From assembly GCF_051521495.1 (NCBI RefSeq), contig NZ_CP150355.1:806001-870000 (forward strand): a DNA stretch of 64,000 bases, written 5' to 3'. Within the stretch, counting starts at the first letter, position 1. Every line of letters starts with the position of its first letter. Positions 1 through 10,005 of the stretch are shown here, piece after piece. This DNA is from Sorangium sp051521495. Its GTDB lineage: Bacteria; Myxococcota_A; Polyangia; Polyangiales; Polyangiaceae. The notes beneath the pieces were generated by a model, which made no database searches, had not been told where the DNA came from, and saw only the letters and a program-made list of their open reading frames with translations. The translations under genes and the position numbers were made by a program.

Positions 1-2753
1 GGGTGGTGGGGCCCATCCGGCGTCCCGCCGAGAAAGCTGACCTTGACGCCTGGAGGCGGCGGCGGGCCACGGGGAGGTCCGCTGCCGAGCCCGAGGAGGG
101 CATAGGCCTTCTGCGTGCTGCCAGCGCCGTTCAGCTCCACAGCGATGAGGCCGTTGTCGAGGCGCTGGAGCTTGCGCCCCGGATACTCCGCGACGACGGC
201 GTCGGCGAACGCGATGCCGTCGCGCGCCATGCGGTCCGCGATCTTCTGTCCGTGGATCCTCGTCGACTCCGCGTGCCCCTGGTTCACCGCGACGCGTACG
301 TTGGCCCGGTCGAGGTCGGCAGCCGTGAGCTTCACCTTGAGGATGCCGTTGCTCTGCTGTCCTACGCCGAGCTCCTCGCCCTTGCTCTCGATGACCTTGC
401 GCGTCTCGCGGACCGGCGTGGCAGGGTCCAGGGACGAACGGGTGCCGCGCTGCGAGGCCGCTGTGTCGATCGTCGCCTGGAAGGTGAGCCGGTTTCCGGT
501 GCCCTCGACCTCCACGCCGCGCAGCTCACCGCCGCTGCGGCGGAGCGTGTCGAACCGCAGGCGATTCGTCCCGGCGGCCGCGGGCTTCACGTCGGCGCCG
601 AGGCGGCGCAGGCCGACCGGCACCTCCGGGACCCGCAGCGGCTTCGCCCCGACCTGCTCGAGGCTCGCCGCGCCCACCCCGCCGATGAGCGTTCCTTTGA
701 TCCCGCAGGACTCGAACGGCTCGGACGAGATCAGCGAGACGCACTCCGTGGCCTTGTGGGGCGTGCTGACGAGGTTCACCGGGCCGCGCCACCGGAGATC
801 CTGGTTCGAGGCGACCCACCGATCCAGGCGCTGGTCGCGCTGGATGGGCACTCCATCGAGGAAGCGGAGGCACGCGGCGTCTCCCGCGAGCCGGGCGCTC
901 TGCGTCACCACGGACCATTTCATCAGCTGGTTGAGGACCTCGTACTGCGGCTCCCACCCTGAGAGTTGTGCATAGTGACTGTCCCACCAGCGGATGAAAC
1001 GCCGGTACTTCGCGTTGGGCTCGACCTCTCCCTCACTGGAGCCGGGCGTGGAGCCTTTGGCGAAGATCCGGGTGGCCGTCGGCGCGAAACGAACGCCGCC
1101 CGCAGACTCGCGCGTGTACGCCTCGTCGCGCACGCCGAACCAGATCCTGGTCGAAGGGCGAGGCTCCTCTTCGCACCACGCCGTGGAGCTCGCGTGGTGG
1201 ACCACGCTCTCGAACCCCTCGATCTCGCCTTCCGGCGAGACGCCCTTCCACCCCCGCGCCCAGAATTTGGCCAGGATGTCCGTATAGAAGAACGTCATCC
1301 CGGTCGCTGTCCCCGAGAGCGGTCCATCGTACCGCGCGCACTGCTGGCCGCTCCGCCCGTAGACGCTGTGCATGAGGTCGGACGCGATGCCCACGTCGAA
1401 CCCTGAGCCCGGCAGGGGAGTGCTCAAGATCTCCTGGACGTCCTCGTCGCTGGCGCGCTGGATCCGAGCGCGCACGCCGACGAGCCTCGCGCGGACAGCA
1501 TCGAGCGTCGGCCTGTCGGGGATCGCCTCCTCGAGGATCGCGACTGTCCACCGGTCGTTCCAGGCGCGAAGGACGCGATCGAGCTTGCCGCTGTCAGGGA
1601 GCGCGCCGGTGAGCTCATCCAGGGCCCTCGTCGCGGCCGCGACGGTCGCCACAGGATCGAGGGAGAAGCCGGGCTTGCCATCGTACTGGTGCTGGAGAAA
1701 GAGCGAGAGGACGATCTCGGACGTCGGCGCGGTCGGGTTCGCTTCCTTCCACGTGACCAGGCTGCGGAGATACCGCTGCTGCTCCTCGTCGAGCGCGCGC
1801 AGCACATTCGGCAGCGTCTTCGGCGCGAGATGCCCATCCGCCCTTATCTTGTCGAACCACTGCGCGCGCTCCTCGATCTCCGCCCTCAGCTCGGCCGGCA
1901 GGGTGCCGAGCGTCACGCCGAACCGCGCGGGCGGGATGTAGCGGACGCCGAGCTCCTGGGCCAGCGCCGCCACGTGCTCCACCGTGACATCCGCCCGCGC
2001 GTTGCGAGGCCGCTGCCGCCCGGTCAGCTCCAGCCCGGAGGCCGTGCACTGCGCGCTCAGCAGGTCGACGCCGCCCGACAGGAACTGCCCGAGCTCCTGG
2101 GCCGTGGTCACCGTGGCGCGCCGGTAAGCCTTCGCCGCGCTCTCGAGCTTCTCCCGGTCCATCTGCCCGATCCGGCAGACGCTGGCCTCGGCCACGGCCG
2201 GCTTCAGCTCGTAGCCGTAGATCAGCACCTGCTCCGGCGTGTGCCCGAGCGAGAGCGCCTCATCGTCGATCGCCTCGAGCACCCCGGCCGCCATCTCCTC
2301 TGCGCCCGCGGCCTCGACGAGGACGAGCACCGCGCCCTTCTTCGTCGTCGTGGCCCGCGTCGGACCCACGGGCAGGCGGAGCACATGGGCGAGCGCGTCG
2401 TCGCGGACGACGGGCTGATCCACGACGCCGGCGAAGACGTCGTCGACCGACGTCTGCCGGGCGATCCGGCCGAGCGTGACCGTCCAGATCCAGTCGCGCA
2501 GCTGCTCGCGCTGCGCGTCGAGCGTATCGTCAGGTATCGCGTCGATCGCGTCGAGCAGATCGATGCGGAACGCGTCCCCCTCGCACGGGGGCATCGCGCT
2601 CACCAGCGCGTCGCGCGCGGCCGGCGCGATGCGCTCGGCCGGCGCGCTCGGCGCCGGGACAGCCACTCTCCCGTCGCGGGCGCACGCCACCGCGAGCACG
2701 AGCAGCGCCAGGAGCAGCCCGGCGCGGAGGCCCTGCGTCGTCCGGTTCGTCAT
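1..2753 (-). CDS. Large putative lipoprotein, 3' end beyond the window
   Basis: The minus frame is open from ATG 2753 to the left edge (at least 917 codons) without a stop, so the C-terminus is missing. The N-terminus has basic residues, a Leu/Ala-rich core and the lipobox LAVAC (Cys about residue 25), which indicates an exported, lipid-anchored protein. The rest is mixed alpha/beta and I recognise no domain. A G-rich ribosome site (GAGGGGG) lies about 6 nt before the ATG. The start overlaps the stop of a 22-codon ORF as ATGA, so translation may be coupled. It is the last visible gene of a minus-strand cluster that follows the decarboxylase-like and FAD enzymes. Function unknown. Confidence 0.75.
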   Translation of the reverse strand, partial: MTNRTTQGLRAGLLLALLVLAVACARDGRVAVPAPSAPAERIAPAARDALVSAMPPCEGDAFRIDLLDAIDAIPDDTLDAQREQLRDWIWTVTLGRIARQTSVDDVFAGVVDQPVVRDDALAHVLRLPVGPTRATTTKKGAVLVLVEAAGAEEMAAGVLEAIDDEALSLGHTPEQVLIYGYELKPAVAEASVCRIGQMDREKLESAAKAYRRATVTTAQELGQFLSGGVDLLSAQCTASGLELTGRQRPRNARADVTVEHVAALAQELGVRYIPPARFGVTLGTLPAELRAEIEERAQWFDKIRADGHLAPKTLPNVLRALDEEQQRYLRSLVTWKEANPTAPTSEIVLSLFLQHQYDGKPGFSLDPVATVAAATRALDELTGALPDSGKLDRVLRAWNDRWTVAILEEAIPDRPTLDAVRARLVGVRARIQRASDEDVQEILSTPLPGSGFDVGIASDLMHSVYGRSGQQCARYDGPLSGTATGMTFFYTDILAKFWARGWKGVSPEGEIEGFESVVHHASSTAWCEEEPRPSTRIWFGVRDEAYTRESAGGVRFAPTATRIFAKGSTPGSSEGEVEPNAKYRRFIRWWDSHYAQLSGWEPQYEVLNQLMKWSVVTQSARLAGDAACLRFLDGVPIQRDQRLDRWVASNQDLRWRGPVNLVSTPHKATECVSLISSEPFESCGIKGTLIGGVGAASLEQVGAKPLRVPEVPVGLRRLGADVKPAAAGTNRLRFDTLRRSGGELRGVEVEGTGNRLTFQATIDTAASQRGTRSSLDPATPVRETRKVIESKGEELGVGQQSNGILKVKLTAADLDRANVRVAVNQGHAESTRIHGQKIADRMARDGIAFADAVVAEYPGRKLQRLDNGLIAVELNGAGSTQKAYALLGLGSGPPRGPPPPPGVKVSFLGGTPDGPHH

Positions 2754-2818
2754 GGCGCACCCCCTCGCCACGGCTGGCTCGCCATTGCACCCCTCCCGAG
2801 CTCAATGAACGAATTCAT
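2750..2818 (-). CDS. Possible 22-aa leader peptide
   Basis: ATG 2818 is preceded by a very good Shine-Dalgarno (GGAGGGAGAAGGCG), better than that of the lipoprotein it leads into. It encodes MNSFIELGRGAMASQPWRGG plus two residues, and its stop overlaps the lipoprotein start as ATGA. It could be a coupling or attenuation leader. It could also be a chance frame lying over the real ribosome site. No homology can be judged at this length. Confidence 0.3.
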   Translation of the reverse strand: MNSFIELGRGAMASQPWRGGAP

Positions 2819-2874
2819 CGCCTTCTCCCTCCTTCTTCGTCGGTCGTTTTCCTCTCGACGAGACTCCGTTGTTC

Positions 2875-3858
2875 CTACCCCTGCGCGCTCCACACGACCG
2901 TGCCGCGATCCATGGTGAAATCGAAGCTCAGCCACGTGGCGAGCAGACTCTCGATCTCGGCCCCGGCGAGGCCGAGATCCCGAACGATGGGGTGACTGTC
3001 CGCCTCCGCGACGCGGACGCGGTGCCTCGGCATCCAGCCGCCCCGGTGCAGCGACGTCACCACGGCCGGCGCCTCGATGATCGCCTGGTAACAGGCGCGC
3101 GCCGGATCCTCCGCGTCGCGGAACTGCTTGAGGAAGACCAGCCGCGTCCCCGGCCGCGTCGCGGCCAGCAGCGCCTCCAGCGCGGCGCCGGCCGCCGCCT
3201 CCACCGCGTCGCTCTCGAAGAGATCCTTCAGCCGGTCGCCGAGCGCGCCGAGCCCGGCCTCGAGATCGGTCCACCCGCCGGCCTCGGGCGGCGACGGCGG
3301 CGGCTCCGCGGGCTCGACGTCGATGAGCCGCGCGACCTCGCCGAACGACGCGGGTTCGTACTTGCGGATGATCAGCGTATCGACCTCGAAGCGCCCCTCC
3401 GCGCACGGCCCGGCGGGGAACCGGATGACCCCGCTCTCCTTGGGAAAGCCGTAGATCTCCCGCCCGGTGACCGTGGCCGCGATGTTGTCGACGAACACGT
3501 AGGGGAGATAGAAGACCAGCCGCTGCGGGACGAAGACCGGGCCCACCTGCTTGCCGGCGAACAGCGGTATCCAGAACGCGACGTCCTTCTCGGCCATCCA
3601 CCCTTTGCTGTGATCCGGCTCCTCGAGGGCCTGGCCGCGCGCGATGTCGGCGCAGATGAGCGCGACGAAGGGCCCGGCGGGGACGTACCGCACGGCGCCG
3701 GCCGCCGGCGCGTTGAGATCCCGGTCCACGAGCGCGATCAGCCGATCGCGATCGGCGGCGAGGACGAACGAGTACATCGTGACGTCGCGCAGCCCGAGCG
3801 GCTGCCGGATGACGATCTCCCCACCACGCTCGATGTAACGAGGCTTGTCGACAGGCAT
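2875..3858 (-). CDS. Acetoacetate decarboxylase-like (ADC superfamily) protein
   Basis: This 327-aa protein resembles the acetoacetate decarboxylase superfamily. The central segment GREIYGFPKESG matches the family's hallmark strand-turn carrying the Schiff-base lysine; only one Lys is present here, where classic ADC has a Lys pair. Surrounding segments (FVDNIAATVTGREIYGFPKE and an FPAGPCAEGRFEVDTL strand) fit the ADC beta-cone. I chose ATG 3858 because AAGGAGAG precedes it; an in-frame GTG at 3894 overlaps the upstream stop. It lies 32 bp downstream of the FAD oxidoreductase gene and is probably co-transcribed. Substrate unknown. It may be a lyase or hydrolase of a secondary pathway rather than a true acetoacetate decarboxylase. 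Confidence 0.75.
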   Translation of the reverse strand: MPVDKPRYIERGGEIVIRQPLGLRDVTMYSFVLAADRDRLIALVDRDLNAPAAGAVRYVPAGPFVALICADIARGQALEEPDHSKGWMAEKDVAFWIPLFAGKQVGPVFVPQRLVFYLPYVFVDNIAATVTGREIYGFPKESGVIRFPAGPCAEGRFEVDTLIIRKYEPASFGEVARLIDVEPAEPPPSPPEAGGWTDLEAGLGALGDRLKDLFESDAVEAAAGAALEALLAATRPGTRLVFLKQFRDAEDPARACYQAIIEAPAVVTSLHRGGWMPRHRVRVAEADSHPIVRDLGLAGAEIESLLATWLSFDFTMDRGTVVWSAQG

Positions 3859-3890
3859 CGTTCTCTCCTTCGGCCTTGCGGCGGCCGCCA

Positions 3891-6074
3891 TCACTCGTCC
3901 CCCGGGATCACCGCGGGCGCTCCGCAGATCGCCCGTGACGCCTGGAGTCCAGCCATCACCGCGGCCTCCACGCAGCCGGCGTTCATGCCGGTGCGCACCC
4001 AGTCGCCCGCGAGCACCAGGTTCTCGAAGCCCGATTCATGCGCCCTCAGCCGGTACTTCGTGCTGCCCGGCACGCCGAGCACGTACCGCTCCGAGGGGCA
4101 GAAGGTCGCTTGCCAGTACTGCGCGTCGAGGCGCGCCTCCCCCTCGCGCTCCTCGGTGTCGACGAGCTGCGACCAGTCGAACTCGCCGCCCCGGTTCGCG
4201 TCGACGGCGCCCGGCCAGAGAGCGCTGGCGTGCTCGCGGAGCCAGGTCATCGCGTTGTCCCGGACCTGCGACGCCCGGTGCACGACGAGGTCGACCGAGG
4301 CGGATGGCCCCGGCGAGGTGTCTTCCGGGAGCCGGCTGCACAGATAGGCGATGTGGCGAGGGCCGCCCTCCGCGCTCCACCGCTCGCGAGGGAGCAGGTG
4401 GCTCATGTCCGCCCACGTGTCGAAGGGCTCCGCGAAGCCGTCGAGCACGGGCGACTCGAGGGGCCACCCGAGCCCGGCGAGATCGCTCTTCATCCAGAGC
4501 TGCACGGCCTGGGTCTCGGTGGTCTTCACCTTCGCGACCATGGCCGCGAACGGCGCGTGCGCCTCGATGAGCTGCCTGCAGATCGCGGGGAAGGCGCCTA
4601 TCGCGATCCCGAGGACGACGCGGTCGAAATCCCTGCCCAGCTCGAGCCGGCGGGCCTCGGCGTCAGGCCACGTGTTCGCGTGCGACTCGAGGTTCTGCCC
4701 GCTCTGGCGCAGCGCCTCGCCGCCCTCGATCCGGTCGTAGAGCGGCGCCGACGGCCAGCAGGGCAGTCCGTCGACGTCGTAGAGCGGGTCGTACGCGGGC
4801 CCCTTGGGGAACACCTGCCGGCCCATCGTGATGGCCGCGATCCGCTTCTTGTCGGGCGAGAGGATGAGCTCGTCCACGCGGTGGAAGAACTCGAATTTCA
4901 CGCCGCGCCGCGACAGCACCAGGTAGAGCGGCGCAAAGATGACGTCGCCCATCCCGGCCTGCATCTTCTGGAAGATCGCCCCCTTGTAACCGAACGTCAT
5001 CCGCATCACGCCGTGGATCAGCGTGCCGGCGGCGATCTGCCCGGGCGCGCTGAAGACGAGGTTGTAAATCGAGCGGACCGGCGCCGACTCGCGCGCGATC
5101 TCCGACGCGCCATGGCCCGCGAGCCAGTCGCGCAGGTCGACGTCGTCGAGCGAAGCCCACCCGTCGGGCGCGTTGGCGACGTCGTCCTTGAGGACGCCGA
5201 TGACGGTGGTGAGCGCGAGATCGAGGACGATCCAGAGCCGGCGCACCGGCGTCGAGCTCGCGAGGTGAGGGGCCATGAGCGTCCCCAGCCAGGCGCGGAA
5301 GCGCTCGACGAGCCAGGCGAGGCGCTTGCCGGGGTTCCAGAGATCGAGATCGCTGAGCTGCTGGGCCAGGTAGAGATAGGCAGAGATCGGCACGAGGTGC
5401 CGCGCGCGATCGGCATACAGGTCGTCCACGAGCGCCTCGAGGCGCAGCGCGCGATCGACGGGCGCGTCGCCGTGCCCGGGGCCGCGGGTCCGCGGCGCGC
5501 CCGGCGCGGCCTCTTCGCGGATGATCCGGTTCACGTCGTCGATGTCGTGGCGCAGGCCTGGCGTGAGCTTCTGCGCCTCGCCCGATCCCGCGAACAGCCC
5601 CTCCGCCCACGCGAGCAGCCGCTTCAGGTAATCGAGCGGCATAAGGGGCCCCACGTCGCCCACGCCCGGCTTGCCGGGCATCGGCGGGAACGGCAGCGGC
5701 CACGGCTCCCAGCGCCCGTCCACCTGCTCGGCGATCGCGACGAAGCCGTGTGGCTTGATCGCGTCCTCGAGCGTCGCGAGCGGCGAGCCGGGCTCCCGGT
5801 CGAGCTCTTCATAGCAGCCGCGGAGCACGCGGAACGTGTTGTGGTAAAAGCCCATCAAGATGTGCAGGCCGTGCTCCTCGATGCGATGGGCGTGCGCGGC
5901 GTTCCTGCCGCTCGCGCCCTTGCCCCCGAGGCGCCAGCCCGTCTGATAGACGGTGACGTCGTAGCGGGCGCGGAGCTCCGGCGTTCGGCTCAGCTCGAAG
6001 GCGGCAGTCAGCGCGGCCATCCCGCCTCCCAGGATCGCGATCTTCTCTTTCTTCGCAGCGACCGGTTCATGCAT
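3891..6074 (-). CDS. FAD-dependent amine-oxidase/phytoene-desaturase-like oxidoreductase
   Basis: This 727-aa protein starts with a Rossmann dinucleotide motif (ILGGGMAALTAAFEL, about residues 13-27) and the GWRLGGKGASGRN segment typical of flavin-containing amine oxidase, phytoene desaturase and hydroxysqualene dehydroxylase families. The C-terminus has the matching FAD clamp (NLVLAGDWVRTGMNAGCVE). It probably binds FAD and oxidises a hydrophobic substrate. It is longer than carotenoid desaturases (about 500 aa), with an extra helical middle region. ATG 6074 follows AGAAGGAG. It sits 73 bp after the kinase gene and 32 bp before the ADC-like gene, so these likely form one operon. Substrate not inferable. 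Confidence 0.8.
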   Translation of the reverse strand: MHEPVAAKKEKIAILGGGMAALTAAFELSRTPELRARYDVTVYQTGWRLGGKGASGRNAAHAHRIEEHGLHILMGFYHNTFRVLRGCYEELDREPGSPLATLEDAIKPHGFVAIAEQVDGRWEPWPLPFPPMPGKPGVGDVGPLMPLDYLKRLLAWAEGLFAGSGEAQKLTPGLRHDIDDVNRIIREEAAPGAPRTRGPGHGDAPVDRALRLEALVDDLYADRARHLVPISAYLYLAQQLSDLDLWNPGKRLAWLVERFRAWLGTLMAPHLASSTPVRRLWIVLDLALTTVIGVLKDDVANAPDGWASLDDVDLRDWLAGHGASEIARESAPVRSIYNLVFSAPGQIAAGTLIHGVMRMTFGYKGAIFQKMQAGMGDVIFAPLYLVLSRRGVKFEFFHRVDELILSPDKKRIAAITMGRQVFPKGPAYDPLYDVDGLPCWPSAPLYDRIEGGEALRQSGQNLESHANTWPDAEARRLELGRDFDRVVLGIAIGAFPAICRQLIEAHAPFAAMVAKVKTTETQAVQLWMKSDLAGLGWPLESPVLDGFAEPFDTWADMSHLLPRERWSAEGGPRHIAYLCSRLPEDTSPGPSASVDLVVHRASQVRDNAMTWLREHASALWPGAVDANRGGEFDWSQLVDTEEREGEARLDAQYWQATFCPSERYVLGVPGSTKYRLRAHESGFENLVLAGDWVRTGMNAGCVEAAVMAGLQASRAICGAPAVIPGDE

Positions 6075-6147
6075 GTTCCAACTCCTTCTGGAGCAGCCGG
6101 CCTAAAGGCCGGCGCCTCCGTGGGCTCATCGTCTGTTCATCGATCCG

Positions 6148-9100
6148 TCAGCGAGGCGGCTCGCACCGCAGCCGATCGAACAGGCTCTCTGCGGCGCGGA
6201 GGCGCTCCTCTCTGACCGCCGCGCCGACCTGGGCGTGGCGGGCGAGGAGGAGCGCCGCGAGGGCCTCTTCGTACGGCATGCAGAGCGCGGCGGCGCGGCC
6301 GCGCGCGCGCTGGAAGCAGCGCTCGGCGCGGCGACCGCGGCCCGCGAGCAGGTGGGCGCGGCCGTCGGCGAGCAGGGCGCTCGGCTGACCGATGGGGAAC
6401 AGCAGCGCGAAGCGCCGCAGCACCGCGCAGGCCCGATCGATCCGCGCGCGCAGCGCGTCGTCCAGCGCCTCGCCCCGGCTCCGGCGCCGCTCTCCGAGCG
6501 TGAGGTACACGTCCGCCGCGGCGGCATAGCCGTCGCCCAGCGAGAAGACCGGGGAGACGCGGTCCACCAGCGCCATCGCGGCGTCCGCGCTGCGCTCCGC
6601 GGCCGCGAGATCTCCCTGCCTGAGGCGCGCCAGCGCGGCGAGGCCGAGGCAGAGGATCTCGGACGGCAGCTCCGGCTGCGCCCGGAGGAGCTCCTGCGCC
6701 GCGGCGATCCGCGCGAGCGCGTCGTCGAGCTTCCCGAGGCGGATCAGGCTGCGCGCGCTCGCGTAGAGGCCCCAGGCCTCGTGCTGCACGTTGGCGCGCG
6801 CGCGCGCCGAGCTGAAGAGCAGCTCGCAGCGGGCGATCGAGGCGGCGTAGTCCCCCGCGCAGTACTCGGCGTGCGCGAGGACGGTATGGGTGATCTCCGT
6901 CTCCTGGATGTCCCTGAGCTCCCCGAGCAGCCTGAGCGCGCGCGCGCCGGCCGCGTGCGCGCGGCTCCAGGCGCCCAGGCCGACGTGGTAGGCCGCCTCG
7001 TGGTAGAGGGCGACGGCGAGCTCGCCGGGGTTGTTGGCCGCCTCCGCGTTGAGCCGCGCGCGCTCGAAGTAGGCGTCGGCGAGGGAGCGGAGCCGCGAGA
7101 TGCCGGCGAAATAGCCGAGCTGCGCGTAGGGACGCGCGAGCGGCAGATCCATCGCGGCGCGCTCGGAGAGGTTGACGGAAAGCAGGGAGACCGTCGCGAG
7201 CGCCAGCGCGTCGTTGGTGAAGTAATAGTGGTGCGCGATCCGCGCCGCGGCGAGCGCCGCCTCCTGAAGGCGTGCGCGGCGGTCCGGCGCGCGCTCCACG
7301 TCGCCGCCCGGCCGCAGGGCGTGCCGCACCTGCAGCCCGAGCTGCGCGAAGAGCTGCGCGGCCCAGCCGGCGCGCGATTGCGGCAGCGGGTGGCCGAACC
7401 CGCTGAGCGCCTGCGACGAGCACGCCTCGCACCGCGGAAGATCGCCGAGCGCGTAGTAGGCCTCGCCGAGGCGGCGCAGCCAGCGCGCCGCGCGCTCCGG
7501 GTCGACGGGCGCGGCGCCGGCGCCGGCGCTGCGGAGATGCGGCTCCAGGGCGATGGCGCGGCGGAAGAAGCCGGCGGCGTCCGCGTGCGCGGCCCTCTCC
7601 AGCGCCAGATCGCCGGCCTTCTCGAGGTAATCGATCGCCTTGTCGTAGGCTCGAGCGCACGCCCAGTGGTGCGCGAGCGTCGGGTACAGCGCGCTCTCCA
7701 CCGGGGCGAGGCCGGCCCGGCGCTCGATCGCGAGCGCGGCGCGGCGGTGCAGCTCGCTGGCGCGCTCGGGCGCGAGCCCGTCGTAGGCGACCTCGCGCAG
7801 CTTGTCGTGGACGAAGCGGACGTGATCCCCCTCCACCTCTTCGAGGAAGTTCCTCCAGATGAGCTCGCTCAGCGCGTCCAGCGCGTCGGCCTCGGTGAGC
7901 CTTGATGTCTCGAGGAGCAGATCGACGCGGCTCTCCCGGCCCAGGACGGACGCGAGCTCGATGATCTGCCGAGCCTGAGGAGAGAGGCTGTCGAGGCGGC
8001 GCCGGATCAGGGCCTGGAGTGAGCCGGGCAACCGCGGCTCCCCGTCTCCCGCTGCGCCGAGGCGCCAGATCCCGCCGGCCTCCCGCACGATGCAGCTCTC
8101 GTCCACGGCGAGGCGCAGGTACTGGGATGCGAAGAAGGGATTGCCCTCGGTCGTGCCGGCGAGGTGGTCGAGCAGCTGAGCCGGGATGGTGTCGAGCGCG
8201 AGCATGTCGCCGGCCATCCGCCGGATCGTCGCGCCGCCGCATCGCGCCAGGGTCACGCGCTGCACGTCGGGCGCGCCGAGCGCGCGCTCGACGCGCGCGC
8301 CGGGATCGTCGCTGCGGTAGGCGCCGATCAGCACGACGCGGTGCTCATCGAAGAAGCCGGGCGGGAAGGTCTCGAGGACGTCGAGGGAGAGCTGGTCGGC
8401 CCACTGGAGGTCGTCGAGGAGGAGCAGCAGCGGCGCGTCGTCCGCGAGCGCGGCGATCGTCTCGTGCAGCGCGGCGAGGAGCCGATCGCGGGCCGCGTTC
8501 GCCGACAGCGGCGGCAGGTCTGGATAGGCGTGCTGTCCGGGGAGCGCCGACAGGCACGGCTCGTACGCGGCGAGCACCCTGCCGCGGGCGCCGACGAGGT
8601 GCTCGGCGCGCGCGAGCGATCCGCCGCAGAGGTCGACGAGGTGCCGCAGGACCGGCCGGAGCGGGTGCAGCGCTGTCGATCGCTCGGTCTCGTGCGTCGG
8701 ATGGGTGCTCAGGGCCACGCACTCTCCGGCGATGACGCGGAAGCCGCGCGCGCGGGCACGATCGGCGATCTCACTCACGAGGCGCGTCTTGCCGATACCG
8801 CTCTCTCCAGCGATGAACATCCGCGCTCCCCGGCCATCGTCCGCCCGGCCGAGCAGGGCCTCGCTGCGCTCGAGCAAATCGTCGCGCCCGGAGAACTCGG
8901 GCCGGTACAGGTAGACTTGCTGCCGGCTGTCCGGCCGGGCGGGCGCGCGCGCCGGCTCGCTGAACGGCGCGAGCGCCGTCGCGACGTCCTCCGCATAGGC
9001 GATCCTGTCGCGGGGGCGCTTCTCGAGCAGGCGCAGGATCAGCGCTTCGAGGGCGGGGTCGAGGCCCGGCGCGAGGTGCGACGGCGGCAGGGGCGCCACG

Positions 9101-10005
9101 CTGACGTGCTGGATCGCGGTCATGACCGCCGACGCCGCGTCGAAGGGCAGCTGTCCGGTGACGGCCTCGTAAAGGATGCAGCCGATCGCGTAGAGGTCCG
9201 CGCGCGGATCGAGCTTTTCCCCGCGGATCTGCTCGGGCGCCATGTAGGCGATGGTGCCCTCGGCGCGGGCGAGGGATTCGAGCAGATCGCGCCCGGCGCC
9301 GGCGTTCCTCAGGGCCAGCCCGAAGTCGATGAGGACCGGCGCGCCGTCCGACCGGATGACGATGTTCCGCGGCGTCACGTCGCGGTGGATGACGCCGCGG
9401 CCATGGAGGTAGCCGAGCGTGCTGCAGAGCCCGCGGATCGCGCCGAGGATCTCCGCGAGGCGCGGCGCGGCCGGCGGCGCCAGGTCTCCTCGTCCGCTCG
9501 GCGTGTGCAGGGCGTGGAGGTGCCCTTCGAGCGGGCGGCCCTCGATGAGCTCCATCGCGTACCACGGTCGCCCGCCCTCGATCCCATGCTCGATGATGCG
9601 CACCACGCCGGGGTGGTGAACGCGGCTGAGCGCGTGGATCTCCCGGCGGATCGAGGCCAGCGCGCCCTGCTCATGCACCCGCACCGTCTTCAGCGCCACC
9701 GCATTGCCGGTGGCGACGTGGACCGCGCGGTAGACGATCCCCATCCCTCCGTACCCGACCGGCTCGAGGATTCGGTACCCGCTTATCATCCGCAGCGTCG
9801 CGCGGGGCTCGCTGCTCGCTTGCGCGGGGCCGCTCGGCCTGGCCGCGTCGTGCGTGCCGCCTGTCAGCGCGAAAGCGGCGACGGTGATCAGATCGACGCA
9901 CGACCTGCACTGGTCGACGTGCTGCTCGATCGTCGCGATTGCAGCGGCGGAGAGCCGCCCCGCGAAGAACTCGAGGAACATTTCCTCATCTGGACATTGC
10001 TGCAT
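6148..10005 (-). CDS. Zinc-finger Ser/Thr protein kinase fused to AAA/STAND ATPase and TPR-like region
   Basis: This is a 1285-aa multidomain regulator. Residues 1-36 form an anti-sigma-type zinc finger (C4, H29, C33, C36, an HxxxCxxC end). A Hanks kinase domain follows (about 75-345) with a GYGGMG loop, VALK lysine, HRDVTPRN catalytic loop, DFG and APE, so it should be active. Next comes an AAA_16-type ATPase with Walker A GESGIGKT (about residue 407) and Walker B LLLLLDDLQW. The C-terminal 500 residues are Ala/Arg-rich helical repeats like TPRs. The order resembles PknK-type signalling proteins. It is divergent from a sigma factor gene, which suggests it controls that factor. No transmembrane segment is evident, so it is probably cytosolic. 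Confidence 0.9.
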   Translation of the reverse strand: MQQCPDEEMFLEFFAGRLSAAAIATIEQHVDQCRSCVDLITVAAFALTGGTHDAARPSGPAQASSEPRATLRMISGYRILEPVGYGGMGIVYRAVHVATGNAVALKTVRVHEQGALASIRREIHALSRVHHPGVVRIIEHGIEGGRPWYAMELIEGRPLEGHLHALHTPSGRGDLAPPAAPRLAEILGAIRGLCSTLGYLHGRGVIHRDVTPRNIVIRSDGAPVLIDFGLALRNAGAGRDLLESLARAEGTIAYMAPEQIRGEKLDPRADLYAIGCILYEAVTGQLPFDAASAVMTAIQHVSVAPLPPSHLAPGLDPALEALILRLLEKRPRDRIAYAEDVATALAPFSEPARAPARPDSRQQVYLYRPEFSGRDDLLERSEALLGRADDGRGARMFIAGESGIGKTRLVSEIADRARARGFRVIAGECVALSTHPTHETERSTALHPLRPVLRHLVDLCGGSLARAEHLVGARGRVLAAYEPCLSALPGQHAYPDLPPLSANAARDRLLAALHETIAALADDAPLLLLLDDLQWADQLSLDVLETFPPGFFDEHRVVLIGAYRSDDPGARVERALGAPDVQRVTLARCGGATIRRMAGDMLALDTIPAQLLDHLAGTTEGNPFFASQYLRLAVDESCIVREAGGIWRLGAAGDGEPRLPGSLQALIRRRLDSLSPQARQIIELASVLGRESRVDLLLETSRLTEADALDALSELIWRNFLEEVEGDHVRFVHDKLREVAYDGLAPERASELHRRAALAIERRAGLAPVESALYPTLAHHWACARAYDKAIDYLEKAGDLALERAAHADAAGFFRRAIALEPHLRSAGAGAAPVDPERAARWLRRLGEAYYALGDLPRCEACSSQALSGFGHPLPQSRAGWAAQLFAQLGLQVRHALRPGGDVERAPDRRARLQEAALAAARIAHHYYFTNDALALATVSLLSVNLSERAAMDLPLARPYAQLGYFAGISRLRSLADAYFERARLNAEAANNPGELAVALYHEAAYHVGLGAWSRAHAAGARALRLLGELRDIQETEITHTVLAHAEYCAGDYAASIARCELLFSSARARANVQHEAWGLYASARSLIRLGKLDDALARIAAAQELLRAQPELPSEILCLGLAALARLRQGDLAAAERSADAAMALVDRVSPVFSLGDGYAAAADVYLTLGERRRSRGEALDDALRARIDRACAVLRRFALLFPIGQPSALLADGRAHLLAGRGRRAERCFQRARGRAAALCMPYEEALAALLLARHAQVGAAVREERLRAAESLFDRLRCEPPR

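Noticed and set aside
4038..6215. Plus-strand 725-codon frame opposite the FAD oxidoreductase
   Set aside because: The opposite strand encodes a clear FAD protein with Rossmann and C-terminal motifs; this frame is compositionally biased and has no ribosome site.
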